Positions 8,174-19,036 of a stretch of DNA of 64,000 nucleotides are shown here, piece after piece; within the stretch, counting starts at the first letter, position 1, and the number at the start of each line of letters is the position of its first letter. The notes beneath the pieces are model-generated. The model saw nothing but the letters and a program-made list of their open reading frames with translations, did not search any database and was not told the origin of the DNA. Both the position numbers and the translations under genes were made by a program. This DNA is from Thioalkalivibrio nitratireducens DSM 14787 (lineage in GTDB: Bacteria > Pseudomonadota > Gammaproteobacteria > Ectothiorhodospirales > Ectothiorhodospiraceae). Location: the NCBI RefSeq assembly GCF_000321415.2, contig NC_019902.2, positions 2,232,001 to 2,296,000 of the forward strand, read 5' to 3'.

Positions 8174-9470
8174 CGCACTGGCAGCGATCGTGTTGATCGT
8201 GCTGTCCACTGCACTGCATCCGGCGCTGGCCCAGGAGCGCGACCGCTTCATGGACCGGATCGTCGCCGTGGTCGGCGAAGATGTGGTCACCCAGCGCGAA
8301 CTCGTGCAGAGGCTGCAAATGGCCGAGCAGCAGCTCGTTCAACGCGGGGTCGGGATCCCCGACCGCGATGCGCTGGTGCGCCAGGTGATGGAGCGCATGG
8401 TGCTGGAACGCATCCAGTTGCAAGAGGCGGAACGGGTCGGCATCCGGATCGACGAACTCGCGCTGAACCGCACGATGGAAAACATCGCCGCCGAGAACAA
8501 CCTGACCCTGCTGCAACTGCGCAACGCGCTGCAAGCCGAGGGGGTCGACTTCAACCAGTTTCGCGAACAGATCCGCGACGAACTCACGATCGCGCAGTTG
8601 CGGCGGCGTCAAGTCGAGGATCGGCTGCGCGTGGGCGAGCAAGAGATCGACGACCTGATCGCCGCCGAAAGCGGCGCGATCGACCGCGACGTGCGCTACC
8701 ACCTGGCGCACATCCTGGTTGCGCTGCCGCAGGGCGCCGACTCCGGCACCATTGCCAGGGCACGCGAGCAAGCGGGCGAGCTACGGGACCGCGCCGTTGC
8801 CGGAGAAGACTTCGCGGGCCTGGCCATCACCCACTCCGACGCGCCGGACGCGCTCGAGGGGGGTGACCTTGGCTGGCGCGGCGCCGCCGACATCCCGACC
8901 CTGTTCGCGCGCAACGTGATCCTGATGCGCCCCGGCGAGATCACCCCCGTCTTGCGTTCCCCGAACGGCTTTCACATCGTGAAGCTGATCGACCGTGAGG
9001 GCGGCGCCAGCGTTGCGGTGGATCAGGCGCGCGTCCGGCACATCCTGATCAGCCCCGACCAGATCCGCGGCGACCTCGAGGCCGAGGAGCAGGCCCGCGT
9101 CCTGTATCGTCGCATCCAGGACGGTGCCTCGTTTGCCGACCTCGCCCGGGCGCACTCCGACGACCCGGGATCCGCCGCCCGCGGAGGCGAACTCGGCTGG
9201 ATCAGCTCGGGCGAGACCGTGCCCGCGTTCGAGGAGGCGGTCGCCCATCTGGCCGTAGGCGAGGTCAGCGCGCCGGTCCAGAGCCCGTTCGGCTGGCACA
9301 TCATCGAGGTACTCGACCGCCGGGCGGTGGACGCCTCGCGTGAACTGCTCCGTGCCCGGGCACGGGAAATCCTGCAGAACCGCAAGCGCGAAGAAGAGAC
9401 CGAACTCTGGCTGCGCCGCCTGCGCGACGAAGCCTTCATCGAATACCGAATCGAGGGCCTCAGGTCCTGA
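8151..9470 (+). CDS. surA: Periplasmic chaperone/peptidyl-prolyl isomerase SurA
   Basis: SurA escorts unfolded outer-membrane proteins, LptD among them, across the periplasm. The 439-residue product has a signal peptide (MGHSRTTSALAAIVLIVLST, ending in ALA-Q), an N-terminal SurA domain with the family opening DRIVAVVGEDVVTQRELVQR, and two parvulin (PpiC-type) domains, starting near residue 180 (YHLAHILVALP) and near 288 (VRHILISPDQ). The start at 8151 lies 23 bp inside lptD, so the two are probably translationally coupled. Order and spacing match the lptD-surA-pdxA operon of enterobacteria. Confidence 0.96.
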   Translation: MGHSRTTSALAAIVLIVLSTALHPALAQERDRFMDRIVAVVGEDVVTQRELVQRLQMAEQQLVQRGVGIPDRDALVRQVMERMVLERIQLQEAERVGIRIDELALNRTMENIAAENNLTLLQLRNALQAEGVDFNQFREQIRDELTIAQLRRRQVEDRLRVGEQEIDDLIAAESGAIDRDVRYHLAHILVALPQGADSGTIARAREQAGELRDRAVAGEDFAGLAITHSDAPDALEGGDLGWRGAADIPTLFARNVILMRPGEITPVLRSPNGFHIVKLIDREGGASVAVDQARVRHILISPDQIRGDLEAEEQARVLYRRIQDGASFADLARAHSDDPGSAARGGELGWISSGETVPAFEEAVAHLAVGEVSAPVQSPFGWHIIEVLDRRAVDASRELLRARAREILQNRKREEETELWLRRLRDEAFIEYRIEGLRS

Positions 9471-9481
9471 AGGCACTGTCG

Positions 9482-10525
9482 ATGCCCACCAGCGAACCCA
9501 CACCGCGTCTGGCACTCACCACCGGGGAACCCGCCGGCGTAGGCCCCGACCTGCTGCTGCGGCTGGCACAGCAGCCGATCGCCGCGCAGCGGGTCGCGAT
9601 CGGCAACCCCGCGCTGCTGGAGCAGCGTGCGCGGCAGCTCCGGCTCCCGTTGCGCATTGTCACCTTTGCACCGGACGGTCCGCGTGCGCCGACCCCACCC
9701 GGAACCCTCGAACTGATTCCGGTCCCGGTGGCTGCACCCGTTCATTGCGGCGTGCTGGATCCGGCCAACGCCGAACATGTCCTGACCCTGTTGGAGACCG
9801 CTGCCGCCGGCTGCATCGACGGCCTGTTCGACGCGATGGTCACCGGGCCGGTGCACAAGGAGGTGATCCACCGTGCCGGCTACGCCTTCACTGGTCATAC
9901 CGAGTGGCTCGCCGAGCGCGCCGGCGGCTGCCGCCCGGTGATGATGCTCACCGCGGGGAGCCTGCGGGTCGCGCTGGCGACCACGCACCTGCCGCTGCGC
10001 GCGGTCCCCGATGCGATCACCCCTGCCCTGCTCGAGGAGGTCATCACCATCCTCGACCATGATCTGCGCAGCTGCTTCGACATCGACCCGCCCCGGATCG
10101 CGGTGTGTGGCCTGAACCCGCATGCCGGGGAACACGGCGTGCTCGGAACCGAGGAGTGTTCGGTGATCATACCGGTGCTCGACACCCTGCGCGCGCGCGG
10201 GATCGACCTGCGCGGGCCATTGCCGGCAGATACCGCTTTCACCCCCCGCGCGCTCGCCGAGGTCGACGCGGTGCTCGCGCTGTACCACGACCAGGGGCTT
10301 CCAGTACTGAAACACGCCGGCTTCGGCCGGGCCGTGAATGTGACTCTGGGTCTGCCCTTCATCCGCACCTCGGTGGACCACGGAACGGCGCTGGACCTGG
10401 CCGGTTCCGGATCCGCCGACCCGGGCAGTTTCCTTGCGGCCGAGGCGCTGGCCCGCGAACTGGTAGTCCGACGAAGGCACGCGGGGCCCGACCCGGTCGC
10501 ACGGGGCCCACGGGCCGGGACGTGA
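9482..10525 (+). CDS. pdxA: 4-hydroxythreonine-4-phosphate dehydrogenase
   Basis: PdxA oxidises 4-phosphohydroxy-L-threonine with NAD(P) in DXP-dependent pyridoxal 5'-phosphate synthesis. The 347-residue product starts LALTTGEPAGVGPDLLLRL, typical of the family. Metal-binding histidines are visible in FTGHTEWLAER, LALYHDQGLPVLKH and RTSVDHGTALD. The C-terminus is about 15 residues longer than E. coli PdxA and rich in Arg/Gly/Ala. It begins 11 bp after surA and its TGA overlaps the GTG of rsmA. The annotation is firm from motifs and operon position. Confidence 0.95.
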   Translation: MPTSEPTPRLALTTGEPAGVGPDLLLRLAQQPIAAQRVAIGNPALLEQRARQLRLPLRIVTFAPDGPRAPTPPGTLELIPVPVAAPVHCGVLDPANAEHVLTLLETAAAGCIDGLFDAMVTGPVHKEVIHRAGYAFTGHTEWLAERAGGCRPVMMLTAGSLRVALATTHLPLRAVPDAITPALLEEVITILDHDLRSCFDIDPPRIAVCGLNPHAGEHGVLGTEECSVIIPVLDTLRARGIDLRGPLPADTAFTPRALAEVDAVLALYHDQGLPVLKHAGFGRAVNVTLGLPFIRTSVDHGTALDLAGSGSADPGSFLAAEALARELVVRRRHAGPDPVARGPRAGT

Positions 10526-11352
10526 ACCCCGGGGTCGCCGCGCGCAAGCGGTTCGGACAGAACTTCCTGCACGACCCCGGTGTTCTTGCGCGCATCGTCG
10601 CCGCGATCGCCCCGGCCCGCGACGATTCGATGATCGAGATCGGCCCGGGACTCGGTGCTCTGACCCGACCCTTGCTCGAGCGAGTTGAACACCTGGAGGT
10701 CGTGGAACTCGACCGTGACCTGATCCCCCACCTGCGCACGCTGGCCGCGCCCGACCGGCTCACCATCCACTCTGCCGATGCACTCGCGTTCGACTTCGCC
10801 CACCGTGCTCCGGGTCCGGGGCGCCTGCGCGTGGTCGGGAATCTGCCCTACAACATCTCCACCCCCCTGCTGTTCCACCTGCTCGACCAGGCCGAAGCGA
10901 TCCGCGATATGCATTTCCTGCTGCAGAAGGAAGTCGTCGAACGGCTGGTCGCCGGCCCCGGCAGCAAGCGCTACGGCCGACTGAGCGTGATGCTGGGCGC
11001 GCGCGCGCGCGCCAAGCAGCTGTTCACGGTCGGGCCCGGAGCATTCCGCCCCGCCCCGAAGGTCGAATCCGCGCTCGTGCGCATCGAGCCCCTGGATCGC
11101 CCCCTGGTGCCACCGGAACTCGAAAGCCGGTTCCGCCAGCTCGTCCACCAAGCCTTTTCCAACCGCCGCAAAACCCTGCGCCGTGCTCTGGCGGGCCTGC
11201 TGCCACCGGACGCATTCGCCGCCGCAGGTGTGGCCTCCGGCCTTCGGCCGGAGGCGCTGGAGGTCGCCACGTTCATCCGTCTCGCGTCGCTGACCGCACC
11301 GGGAAGCAACGATATGCGACCGAAACCGGCCGATTCCGCAGGTGCACAGTGA
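10522..11352 (+). CDS. rsmA: 16S rRNA (adenine1518/1519-N6)-dimethyltransferase
   Basis: RsmA (KsgA) dimethylates two adjacent adenosines at the 3' end of 16S rRNA, a late 30S maturation checkpoint. I start at the GTG at 10522, which overlaps the pdxA stop (GTGA) and gives 276 residues; the same frame is open upstream to 10105 but that part only shadows pdxA. Motifs: RKRFGQNFLHDP at the N-terminus, the SAM-binding IEIGPGLGALTRPLL, and the catalytic NLPYNISTPL. The C-terminal helical domain with FSNRRKTLRRAL is also present. It is coupled to glk downstream by a 4-bp overlap. Confidence 0.96.
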   Translation: MNPGVAARKRFGQNFLHDPGVLARIVAAIAPARDDSMIEIGPGLGALTRPLLERVEHLEVVELDRDLIPHLRTLAAPDRLTIHSADALAFDFAHRAPGPGRLRVVGNLPYNISTPLLFHLLDQAEAIRDMHFLLQKEVVERLVAGPGSKRYGRLSVMLGARARAKQLFTVGPGAFRPAPKVESALVRIEPLDRPLVPPELESRFRQLVHQAFSNRRKTLRRALAGLLPPDAFAAAGVASGLRPEALEVATFIRLASLTAPGSNDMRPKPADSAGAQ

Positions 11353-12356
11353 GCATCGTGGTCGGTGACATCGGGGGCACCAAGACGCTGCTCGCGGTCG
11401 CACGCCCGGAGGCCGGCGGCTGGCATTTCGAACACCGCGCCCGGCTGCCCAGCCAGGACCATCCCAGCCTCGAGCATCTGCTGGAGCACTGGCTTGCAAC
11501 CAAGGGCGATCGGGAGGAACCGATCTCCGCGGTCGGACTGGCTCTGGCAGGTCCCGTCCAGGGCGAAAACGACTCGGCGACGGCGCGCCTGACCAACCTG
11601 GACTGGCCGCCCCTCGATGCGCGTGGACTCGCACGTCGGTTCGGGGCGCCGGTACGTCTGCTCAATGACTTCGCGGCGATCGGCGCAGGCCTGGATGCGC
11701 TGCGCCCGGCAGATCTCGACACCCTGCAGGCCGGTCATCACGACCCTGCCGGCCTCCGGCTGGTGGTCGGTGCAGGGACCGGGCTGGGCACCTGCCTGGT
11801 GGGACCACCGCCGCAGAACCGCCTTTTCCCCGGGGAAGGCGGACACGCAGACTTCTCGCCCGCCGACGCCTGGCAGGCCGCGCTCGGAGAATGGGTGCGC
11901 CGACGCCTCGGACGCTGCACCCGGGAGCACCTGCTGAGCGGAGCCGGCATCGCCCGGATCACCGCCTTCGTGCATGAACAGACGCCGGCGCCGGAGCTGG
12001 CAGATGCGCTGGCGGCACCGGATCCGGCGGCCGCGATCGGCACCCTGGCCGACAGCGGCAACCCGGCGGCCTTGCAGGTCGTCGAACGCTTTGTCAGCAT
12101 CTATGCGGGTCAGGTCGGTGACCTTGCGCTGACCGCCTTGCCTCGCGGCGGTGTATTCATCGCCGGCGGGATCGCTCCCCGGTGGAAGGCGCATTTCGAG
12201 GCACCGGGATTCCTTCAAGCGTTCCGCAACAAACCACCGATGCAGGATCTGGCGGCTGGTCTGCCCCTGCACCTGATCGTCCATCCTGAACCCGGCCTGC
12301 TGGGCGCGGCGGCGGCCGCGCACCGGGCCATGGAACCTCCTGGAGATACTGCATGA
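11349..12356 (+). CDS. glk: Glucokinase (Glk family)
   Basis: Glk phosphorylates glucose to glucose-6-phosphate with ATP. The 335-residue product starts at a GTG overlapping the rsmA stop. The phosphate-binding motif VVGDIGGTKTLLAV opens it; GAGTGLGTCLVG and the glucose-binding GEGGHADFSP follow. It belongs to the hexokinase-like Glk family rather than the ROK repressor group, since no HTH is present. Its location is odd: it sits between rsmA and apaG, which are normally adjacent, with 4-bp overlaps on both sides, so it is a full member of the operon. In an autotroph it could serve glycogen or sucrose turnover (inference). Confidence 0.9.
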   Translation: MSIVVGDIGGTKTLLAVARPEAGGWHFEHRARLPSQDHPSLEHLLEHWLATKGDREEPISAVGLALAGPVQGENDSATARLTNLDWPPLDARGLARRFGAPVRLLNDFAAIGAGLDALRPADLDTLQAGHHDPAGLRLVVGAGTGLGTCLVGPPPQNRLFPGEGGHADFSPADAWQAALGEWVRRRLGRCTREHLLSGAGIARITAFVHEQTPAPELADALAAPDPAAAIGTLADSGNPAALQVVERFVSIYAGQVGDLALTALPRGGVFIAGGIAPRWKAHFEAPGFLQAFRNKPPMQDLAAGLPLHLIVHPEPGLLGAAAAAHRAMEPPGDTA

Positions 12357-12733
12357 GCCCTACGGAACACCGCGTCGAGATCGAAGTCGCAACCGCGTAC
12401 ATCGAAGAACAGTCGGATCCCGAGGCCTCGCGGTTCGTGTTCGCCTACCACATCACGATCCGCAATACGGGTGAGGCCGCGGTCCAGCTGCTGAACCGGC
12501 ACTGGATCATCCGCGACGCCCGCGATCAGACCCAGGAAGTGCGCGGCGAAGGTGTGGTGGGCAAGCAGCCACGGATCCCGCCCGGAGAGGAATTCGAATA
12601 CACCAGCGGCACGGTGCTCGAGACCCCGGTCGGGACGATGGAGGGCAGCTACGAGATGCGCGACGATTCGGGTTTCACCTTCCAGGCCCCGATCCCCCCG
12701 TTCACTCTCTCGATCCCCCATTCGCTGCATTGA
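12353..12733 (+). CDS. apaG: ApaG domain protein
   Basis: This is a 126-residue single-domain ApaG protein (fibronectin-III-like fold). Recognisable family segments are QSDPEASRFVFAYHITIRN, VQLLNRHWIIRDA, VRGEGVVGKQPRIPPGE and YTSGTVLETPVGTMEGSYEM. The exact biochemical role of ApaG is unsettled; it almost always accompanies apaH, as here. It overlaps the glk stop by 4 bp (ATGA) and is followed after 13 bp by apaH. Confidence 0.95.
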   Translation: MSPTEHRVEIEVATAYIEEQSDPEASRFVFAYHITIRNTGEAAVQLLNRHWIIRDARDQTQEVRGEGVVGKQPRIPPGEEFEYTSGTVLETPVGTMEGSYEMRDDSGFTFQAPIPPFTLSIPHSLH

Positions 12734-12746
12734 CGGTGGGTTCCTG

Positions 12747-13571
12747 ATGGCTGTTTACGCCGTTGGTGACCTGCAGGGCTGCCTGGAGCCTCTCGAGCGG
12801 CTGCTCGAGCGGGTCGCGTTCGACCCGGCACGTGACCGTCTATGGCTGGTCGGCGACCTGGTGAACCGGGGGCCCGACTCCGGGGGCTGTTTGAAACGGG
12901 TGCGCGATCTGGGCGATGCGGCGGTGACCGTGCTCGGCAACCACGATCTGCACCTGCTGGCGGCCGCCGCCGGCCTGCGCACGCCCCGACCGCGCGATAC
13001 GCTCGACAATGTGCTGGACCGGCCAGACGCCGATGAACTGCTCGAGTGGGTCGCGCACCGGCCCCTGATCCACCACGATGCCGGCCTCGGATGGACCCTC
13101 GTCCACGCCGGGATCCCGCCGCAATGGGATCTGGACCGCGCCCGGGCCGAAGCCCGGGCCGTCGAGGAGGTTCTGGCACATCCGGATCAGCGCGAGGCGT
13201 TTCTCGCCCGGATGTACGGCAACCAGCCGGACCGCTGGAATGCGCGGCTGCGCGGCGTCGACCGGCTGCGCTACACCGTGAACGCGTTCACCCGCATGCG
13301 CTACATTCGCGACGATGGCGGGCTCGACTTCGAGGAAAGCGGTCCGCCCGGGCTCGCCCCGCGCTGGCTCACCCCATGGTTCGAGGTGTCCGGACGCGCG
13401 TGCGCGGGCCAGCGCATCGTATTCGGCCACTGGTCGGCCCTGGGCCATCGCCGGGGGCCAGACTGGCTGGCGCTCGATAGCGGCTGCGTTTGGGGCAACC
13501 AGCTGACCATGGTGCGACTCGACGCTGCGCCGGACGACGAAGCGCTGTGGCAGCAGCCCTGCCCTGGCTGA
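12747..13571 (+). CDS. apaH: Bis(5'-nucleosyl)-tetraphosphatase, symmetrical (ApaH)
   Basis: ApaH cleaves diadenosine tetraphosphate to two ADP and decaps Np4-capped RNAs in stress. I use the ATG at 12747 (274 residues, MAVYAVGDLQGCLEPLERLL); the frame extends upstream to 12552 only as an overlap with apaG. Metallophosphatase motifs are complete: GDLQG, GDLVNRGPDS and GNHDLHLLA, plus HAGIPPQWD and the C-terminal FGHWSALGH. It ends the operon and a repeat element and a rho-independent terminator follow. Confidence 0.95.
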   Translation: MAVYAVGDLQGCLEPLERLLERVAFDPARDRLWLVGDLVNRGPDSGGCLKRVRDLGDAAVTVLGNHDLHLLAAAAGLRTPRPRDTLDNVLDRPDADELLEWVAHRPLIHHDAGLGWTLVHAGIPPQWDLDRARAEARAVEEVLAHPDQREAFLARMYGNQPDRWNARLRGVDRLRYTVNAFTRMRYIRDDGGLDFEESGPPGLAPRWLTPWFEVSGRACAGQRIVFGHWSALGHRRGPDWLALDSGCVWGNQLTMVRLDAAPDDEALWQQPCPG

Positions 13572-13612
13572 TTGCGCGCCAGGCCGGCGCCACCCATCGG
13601 TAACGAAGAGGC

Positions 13613-13725
13613 GTAGGGCGGAAGAGGCCGAAGGCCGTCATCCGCCATCCGGCGCCGGGGTTGCCGCAGGCGCCGGGGATGCGCGAACGCCGAGCGGCGG
13701 ATGACGCTGCGCTATTCCGCCCTAC
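13613..13725 (+). repeat. REP-like palindromic element, full copy
   Basis: A 113-bp element has inverted ends (GTAGGGCGGAA at the left, TTCCGCCCTAC at the right). The left arm is itself a hairpin of the form GCGGAAGAGGCCGAAGGCC...CCGCC. Related copies occur at 26344 (degenerate), 44886 (degenerate), 48989, 50442 and 58020-58116, always between genes. It has no coding capacity. It resembles REP/BIME-type dispersed repeats; no RAYT transposase gene is in the window. Confidence 0.75.
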
Positions 13726-13837
13726 GGGACTGACCGACGCCAAGGCCGCTACGGAAGCGGCTGAGGACAAGCTTTGCCAAGCGAGGGCCGCCGCCCGCGC
13801 GGCAGCATGACGGCCTGACGCACCCCAACCCCACCGA

Positions 13838-13861
13838 CCCCGGCCCCGCGCCGGGGTTTTT
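13838..13861 (+). terminator. Rho-independent terminator of the lptD-apaH operon
   Basis: A 7-bp G+C stem (CCCCGGC / GCCGGGG, loop CCCGC) is followed by five T residues on the plus strand, about 265 bp past the apaH stop and beyond the REP-like element. Confidence 0.75.
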
Positions 13862-13898
13862 CGTGCGCCGTGACCGTGACTTTTCTGTGACCCCAACG

Positions 13899-13917
13899 AA
13901 AAACCGCCTTTCGGCGG
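13899..13917 (-). terminator. Rho-independent terminator after tRNA-Pro
   Basis: On the minus strand a CCGCC-GAAA-GGCGG hairpin is followed by TTTTT, 24 bases beyond the tRNA 3' end. It would end the thrS-to-tRNA transcript unit, or a separate tRNA transcript, and it faces the apaH terminator. Confidence 0.75.
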
Positions 13918-13938
13918 CTTTCGTACGTGCTTGTTTTA

Positions 13939-14017
<79 letters not shown>

Positions 14018-14093
14018 AAGTGCGTAAGTGTAGCGAATCGGAGCTCCCCGGGGAAGTCCGAATATACGCGCCGCGCACAGGAGCCGCGGATAC

Positions 14094-14450
14094 TCAGTGC
14101 CTCAGGATGCGCAGGATGCCTTCGAGCTCGGTGATCGTATCCTGGATGAGCTGCTGGGTCTGGGTCAGGTCACCCTTGGCCTCCTCGCCGCTCAGCTTTT
14201 GCCGCGCACCGTGAATCGTGTAGCCCTGCTCGTACAGCAGAGCCCGGATCTGGCGGATCAGCAATACGTCGTGGCGCTGGTAATAGCGCCGGTTGCCGCG
14301 GCGCTTCACCGGGGAGAGCATCGGGAATTCCTGCTCCCAGTACCGCAGCACATGCGGTTTCACCTGGCAGAGCTCCGCGACCTCGCCGATCGTGAAATAG
14401 CGCTTGCCGGGGATCGCCGGCAGTTCCTGACGCTCACTCGCTTCCAGCAT
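14094..14450 (-). CDS. MerR-family DNA-binding protein downstream of ihfA
   Basis: The 118-residue protein has an N-terminal MerR-type winged helix-turn-helix ([20 protein letters not shown], then [13 protein letters not shown]) and a C-terminal coiled-coil ([20 protein letters not shown]). It lacks the cysteines of metal-sensing MerR proteins. I begin at the ATG at 14450, inside the ihfA 3' end by 17 bp, because the family starts just before KRYFTIGEV; the open frame runs further up to 14558. Homologues sit in the same place (pheT-ihfA-merR-tRNA-Pro) in many gammaproteobacteria, but their regulon is not well defined. No ligand can be inferred. Confidence 0.85.
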   Translation of the reverse strand: MLEASERQELPAIPGKRYFTIGEVAELCQVKPHVLRYWEQEFPMLSPVKRRGNRRYYQRHDVLLIRQIRALLYEQGYTIHGARQKLSGEEAKGDLTQTQQLIQDTITELEGILRILRH

Positions 14451-14733
14451 AGGCCTCCACCCTCTCCCGCAGCTTCTGGCCCGGACGGAAGGTGACCACC
14501 CGGCGTGCCGACACCGGGATCTCCTCCCCGGTCTTGGGATTGCGCCCGGGGCGCTCACCCTTGTCGCGCAGCACGAAGTTGCCGAATCCCGACAGCTTCA
14601 CGCTGTCACCCCGTTCCAGTGCCAACCGCATTTCCTCGAAGAAAAACTCGACGAGTTCCTTCGCCTCGCGCTTGTTCAGACCCAGTTCCTCGTGCAGGAC
14701 CGTCGCCAGTTCTGCCTTCGTTACAGCTGCCAT
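14434..14733 (-). CDS. ihfA: Integration host factor subunit alpha
   Basis: IhfA forms the IHF heterodimer with IhfB; it bends DNA sharply at specific sites for recombination, replication and transcription control. The 99-residue product is full length, with [20 protein letters not shown] at the N-terminus, [20 protein letters not shown] covering the DNA-intercalating beta-arm proline, and [15 protein letters not shown] at the end. The alpha-type N-terminus and position just after pheT (2-bp gap) separate it from ihfB or hupB. Confidence 0.95.
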   Translation of the reverse strand: MAAVTKAELATVLHEELGLNKREAKELVEFFFEEMRLALERGDSVKLSGFGNFVLRDKGERPGRNPKTGEEIPVSARRVVTFRPGQKLRERVEAYAGSE

Positions 14734-14735
14734 GC

Positions 14736-17099
14736 TCAGTATCTCGGTTTCGCGCCAAAATGGGCGTCCAGATGCTCCAGAACCGCCCTGGTAACAGTCT
14801 GTACATCCTCTTCTTCAAGGGTGCGATCAAAAGCCCTTAAAATCAAGCCAAAAGCGACACTTTTCTCGCTTTCTTCGAGCCCCTTGCCGCGATACACGTC
14901 GAACAGGCGGGCTTCCTGCAACAGCGGCAGATCGAGTTCGCCAAGCGCGGCCAGAAGTTCACCGACGGGCACATCCTCGTGCACCACCAGCGCCAGATCG
15001 CGGCGGATCGCGGGAAATGCGGAGAGCGCCCGGAATCGGGGCACCGGTGCGGCCGACAGCACAGCGCCGTCGAGCTCGAACAAGAACATCTCCGGCACGT
15101 CGAAGCGTTCGCGCAGCGATGGATGCAGTGCACCGATCCAGCCGATGCGGCGGTCGTCCAGCAGCACCCGCGCCGCCTGACCATCGTGCAGCGCGGGATG
15201 CAGTGCCGGTTCGAAACGCAGCGCACCCGCACCGCCCGGGCACAACGCCTCGACCACCCCCTTGGCATCGAAGAAATCGACGCCGCGGCGTGCGGCCTGC
15301 CAGTGTTCCGGCTCCGCCCCGCCGCACAGCAGCCCACCAAGCCGGGGCTCCTGACGCAGCCCGGAAGCGTCCGGGACGAATCTCAGGCCGTATTCGAACA
15401 GCCGGAGATCGCCCTGCTGGCGGGCCAGATTGTGGGCCGCGGTACGCACCAGGCCAGGCCACAAACCGGGGCGCATCACCGCGAGTTCGGACGAGATGGG
15501 ATTGGAAAGTTCGAGTCCCTGAACTTCGGGATAGAACGCGTCGGCCCAATCGGGTGCGATGAACGAAAAGCTCACGATCTCGTGAAAACCCAGATCCGCG
15601 AGTTCGCGCTTGTGCCGGACCAGAGCGACCTCGGCGGCGCGGGCCGCCGGGACCGTCGCGGCCGGGAGCGTCTGCGGCAGGCGTTCGTAGCCGTGGACGC
15701 GTGCAAGCTCCTCGATCAAATCCTCCTCCCGGGTCAGATCGAAGCGGGCCCGCAACGGATATACCGTCCAGCCGTGCTCCACCGCGTTCACCCGGCATCC
15801 GAGCCCGACGAGGATCCGTTCGACCTCCGCCGGGTCGAAGGCCATCCCCAGCACCCGCGGGATCCGCTCCCGGCGCAGTGCGATCGCGGTATCCGCATGG
15901 GCTGTCGGCACCACTCCCTGGTGGGTCACCGGGCCGGGCGAACCACCGGCGATCGCCTGGATCAGCGCCGTGGCGCGTTCCATCGCATACAGCGGCAGCG
16001 TCGGGTCGACCCCACGCTCGAACCGGTGCGAGGCGTCGGTGTGCAACCCGTACGCCCGCGCGCGCCCGGCCAGCGCCTGTGGCGCGAAATGCGCGCTCTC
16101 CAGCACCACCCGGGTCGTGTCCGCGGTCACCGCGCTGTCCTCGCCGCCCATGATGCCCGCGAGGGCCAATGGTCCGCGTGCATTCGCAATCAACAGGTCT
16201 GCGGAGCCCGGTTCGATCTCGTCGCCATTGAGCAGCCGCAGACGATCGCCGGATCGCCCGAACCGTACCTCGATGCCATCGCCCACCGCGTCGGCGGCAA
16301 ACGCGTGCATCGGCTGCCCGAGTTCCAGCAGCACGTAGTTGGTCACATCGACCACCGGGTGCAGCGGGCGCACCCCGGCGCGACGGAGCCGCTCACGCAT
16401 CCACATCGGCGTCTGCGCGCCCGGGTCCAGCCCGTCGATCACTCGCGCGGCATACAGCGGACAGGCGCCCGGGTCCGCGACCTGCACCGCCACCTGCAGG
16501 TCCGACTCCGGCGGCACCGGCTCGATCCGCGGGCCGGAGACCTCCCGGTCCAGCAGCACACCAGTCTCGCGCGCGACACCCAGCATCCCGAGGCAGTCCG
16601 CGCGATTCGGCGTCAGGTCGATCTCGAGGATCGCGTCATCCAGCCCGAGCCACTCGCGGAAATCGGCCCCGACCGGGGCATCGTCGGGCAGCGCCATCAG
16701 ACCCTCGGACGATTCCGCCAGCCCCAGCTCCGACGCCGAACAGAGCATCCCCTGCGATTCCACTCCACGGAGCTTCGAACGCTTGATCCGGAAGTCGCCC
16801 GGCAGCACCGCGCCAATGCAGGCCACCGGTGCCCGCATCCCGCCGACGACGTTCGGCGCCCCGCAGACGATATCGAGCGGCGCATCGCCGCCGGCATCGA
16901 CCCGGCAGACGCGCAGCCGGTCGGCGTCGGGGTGCGGAGCGACGCTCAGCACCTGCCCGATCCGCACCCCGCGGAACGCGGGCGCCGCCGGCTCGATCGC
17001 GTCGAGTTCGAGACCGGCCATGGTCAGCCGGTGCCCCAGTTCTTCTTCCGTCTCGGTCACCGGAAGCCATTCGCGCAACCACTGCATGCTGATCCGCAT
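14736..17099 (-). CDS. pheT: Phenylalanyl-tRNA synthetase beta subunit
   Basis: PheT is the large subunit of the alpha2-beta2 enzyme that charges tRNA-Phe and it edits mis-charged Tyr. The 787-residue product carries an N-terminal EMAP/tRNA-binding-like domain (about 40-150, [20 protein letters not shown]), B3/B4 editing domain (about 210-385), B5 DNA-binding-like domain, a core catalytic-like domain ([20 protein letters not shown]) and the C-terminal anticodon-binding FDX-ACB domain (about 694-787). Size and order match E. coli PheT (795). It lies 5 bp after pheS. Confidence 0.96.
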   Translation of the reverse strand: MRISMQWLREWLPVTETEEELGHRLTMAGLELDAIEPAAPAFRGVRIGQVLSVAPHPDADRLRVCRVDAGGDAPLDIVCGAPNVVGGMRAPVACIGAVLPGDFRIKRSKLRGVESQGMLCSASELGLAESSEGLMALPDDAPVGADFREWLGLDDAILEIDLTPNRADCLGMLGVARETGVLLDREVSGPRIEPVPPESDLQVAVQVADPGACPLYAARVIDGLDPGAQTPMWMRERLRRAGVRPLHPVVDVTNYVLLELGQPMHAFAADAVGDGIEVRFGRSGDRLRLLNGDEIEPGSADLLIANARGPLALAGIMGGEDSAVTADTTRVVLESAHFAPQALAGRARAYGLHTDASHRFERGVDPTLPLYAMERATALIQAIAGGSPGPVTHQGVVPTAHADTAIALRRERIPRVLGMAFDPAEVERILVGLGCRVNAVEHGWTVYPLRARFDLTREEDLIEELARVHGYERLPQTLPAATVPAARAAEVALVRHKRELADLGFHEIVSFSFIAPDWADAFYPEVQGLELSNPISSELAVMRPGLWPGLVRTAAHNLARQQGDLRLFEYGLRFVPDASGLRQEPRLGGLLCGGAEPEHWQAARRGVDFFDAKGVVEALCPGGAGALRFEPALHPALHDGQAARVLLDDRRIGWIGALHPSLRERFDVPEMFLFELDGAVLSAAPVPRFRALSAFPAIRRDLALVVHEDVPVGELLAALGELDLPLLQEARLFDVYRGKGLEESEKSVAFGLILRAFDRTLEEEDVQTVTRAVLEHLDAHFGAKPRY

Positions 17100-17104
17100 C
17101 GTCG

Positions 17105-18725
<1,621 letters not shown>

Positions 18726-18740
18726 GGTTCTCCTCCTCGA

Positions 18741-18938
18741 TCAGCTGTGCGGCAGCATCTGGCGGACGGCCGCGACATCGCTGTCGTGGATCATCGCCGC
18801 ACCACGCAGGTGGCGCTTACGCTTGGTGGACTTTTTGGTCAGGATGTGGCGGCGGTGCGACTGCGCCCGCTTGAACCCACCCGAACCGGTCTTCGCGAAG
18901 CGCTTGGCTGCGCCCCGGTTGGTCTTCAGTTTCGGCAT
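18741..18938 (-). CDS. rpmI: 50S ribosomal protein L35
   Basis: L35 is a small basic protein of the large subunit. The ATG at 18938 gives the standard 65-residue product ([20 protein letters not shown], then [19 protein letters not shown]). Eleven additional in-frame codons lie upstream but do not match the family; an AGACTGGAGATACAA stretch before the ATG supplies GGAG at proper distance. It lies between infC (98 bp upstream) and rplT. Confidence 0.96.
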   Translation of the reverse strand: MPKLKTNRGAAKRFAKTGSGGFKRAQSHRRHILTKKSTKRKRHLRGAAMIHDSDVAAVRQMLPHS

Positions 18939-19036
18939 TTGTATCTCCAGTCTAGAGGCCGCTACGTGCATGCACGGCCGATTATCAGAGGCCTGCGGGT
19001 ATACCGGAACCCGCCGGCCCTTGTGTTCGACGCCCG

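Noticed and set aside
6299-8290. 663-codon open frame on the minus strand opposite lptD
   Set aside because: It mirrors lptD in a GC-rich genome and shows no domain; long antisense frames are common here because stop codons are rare.
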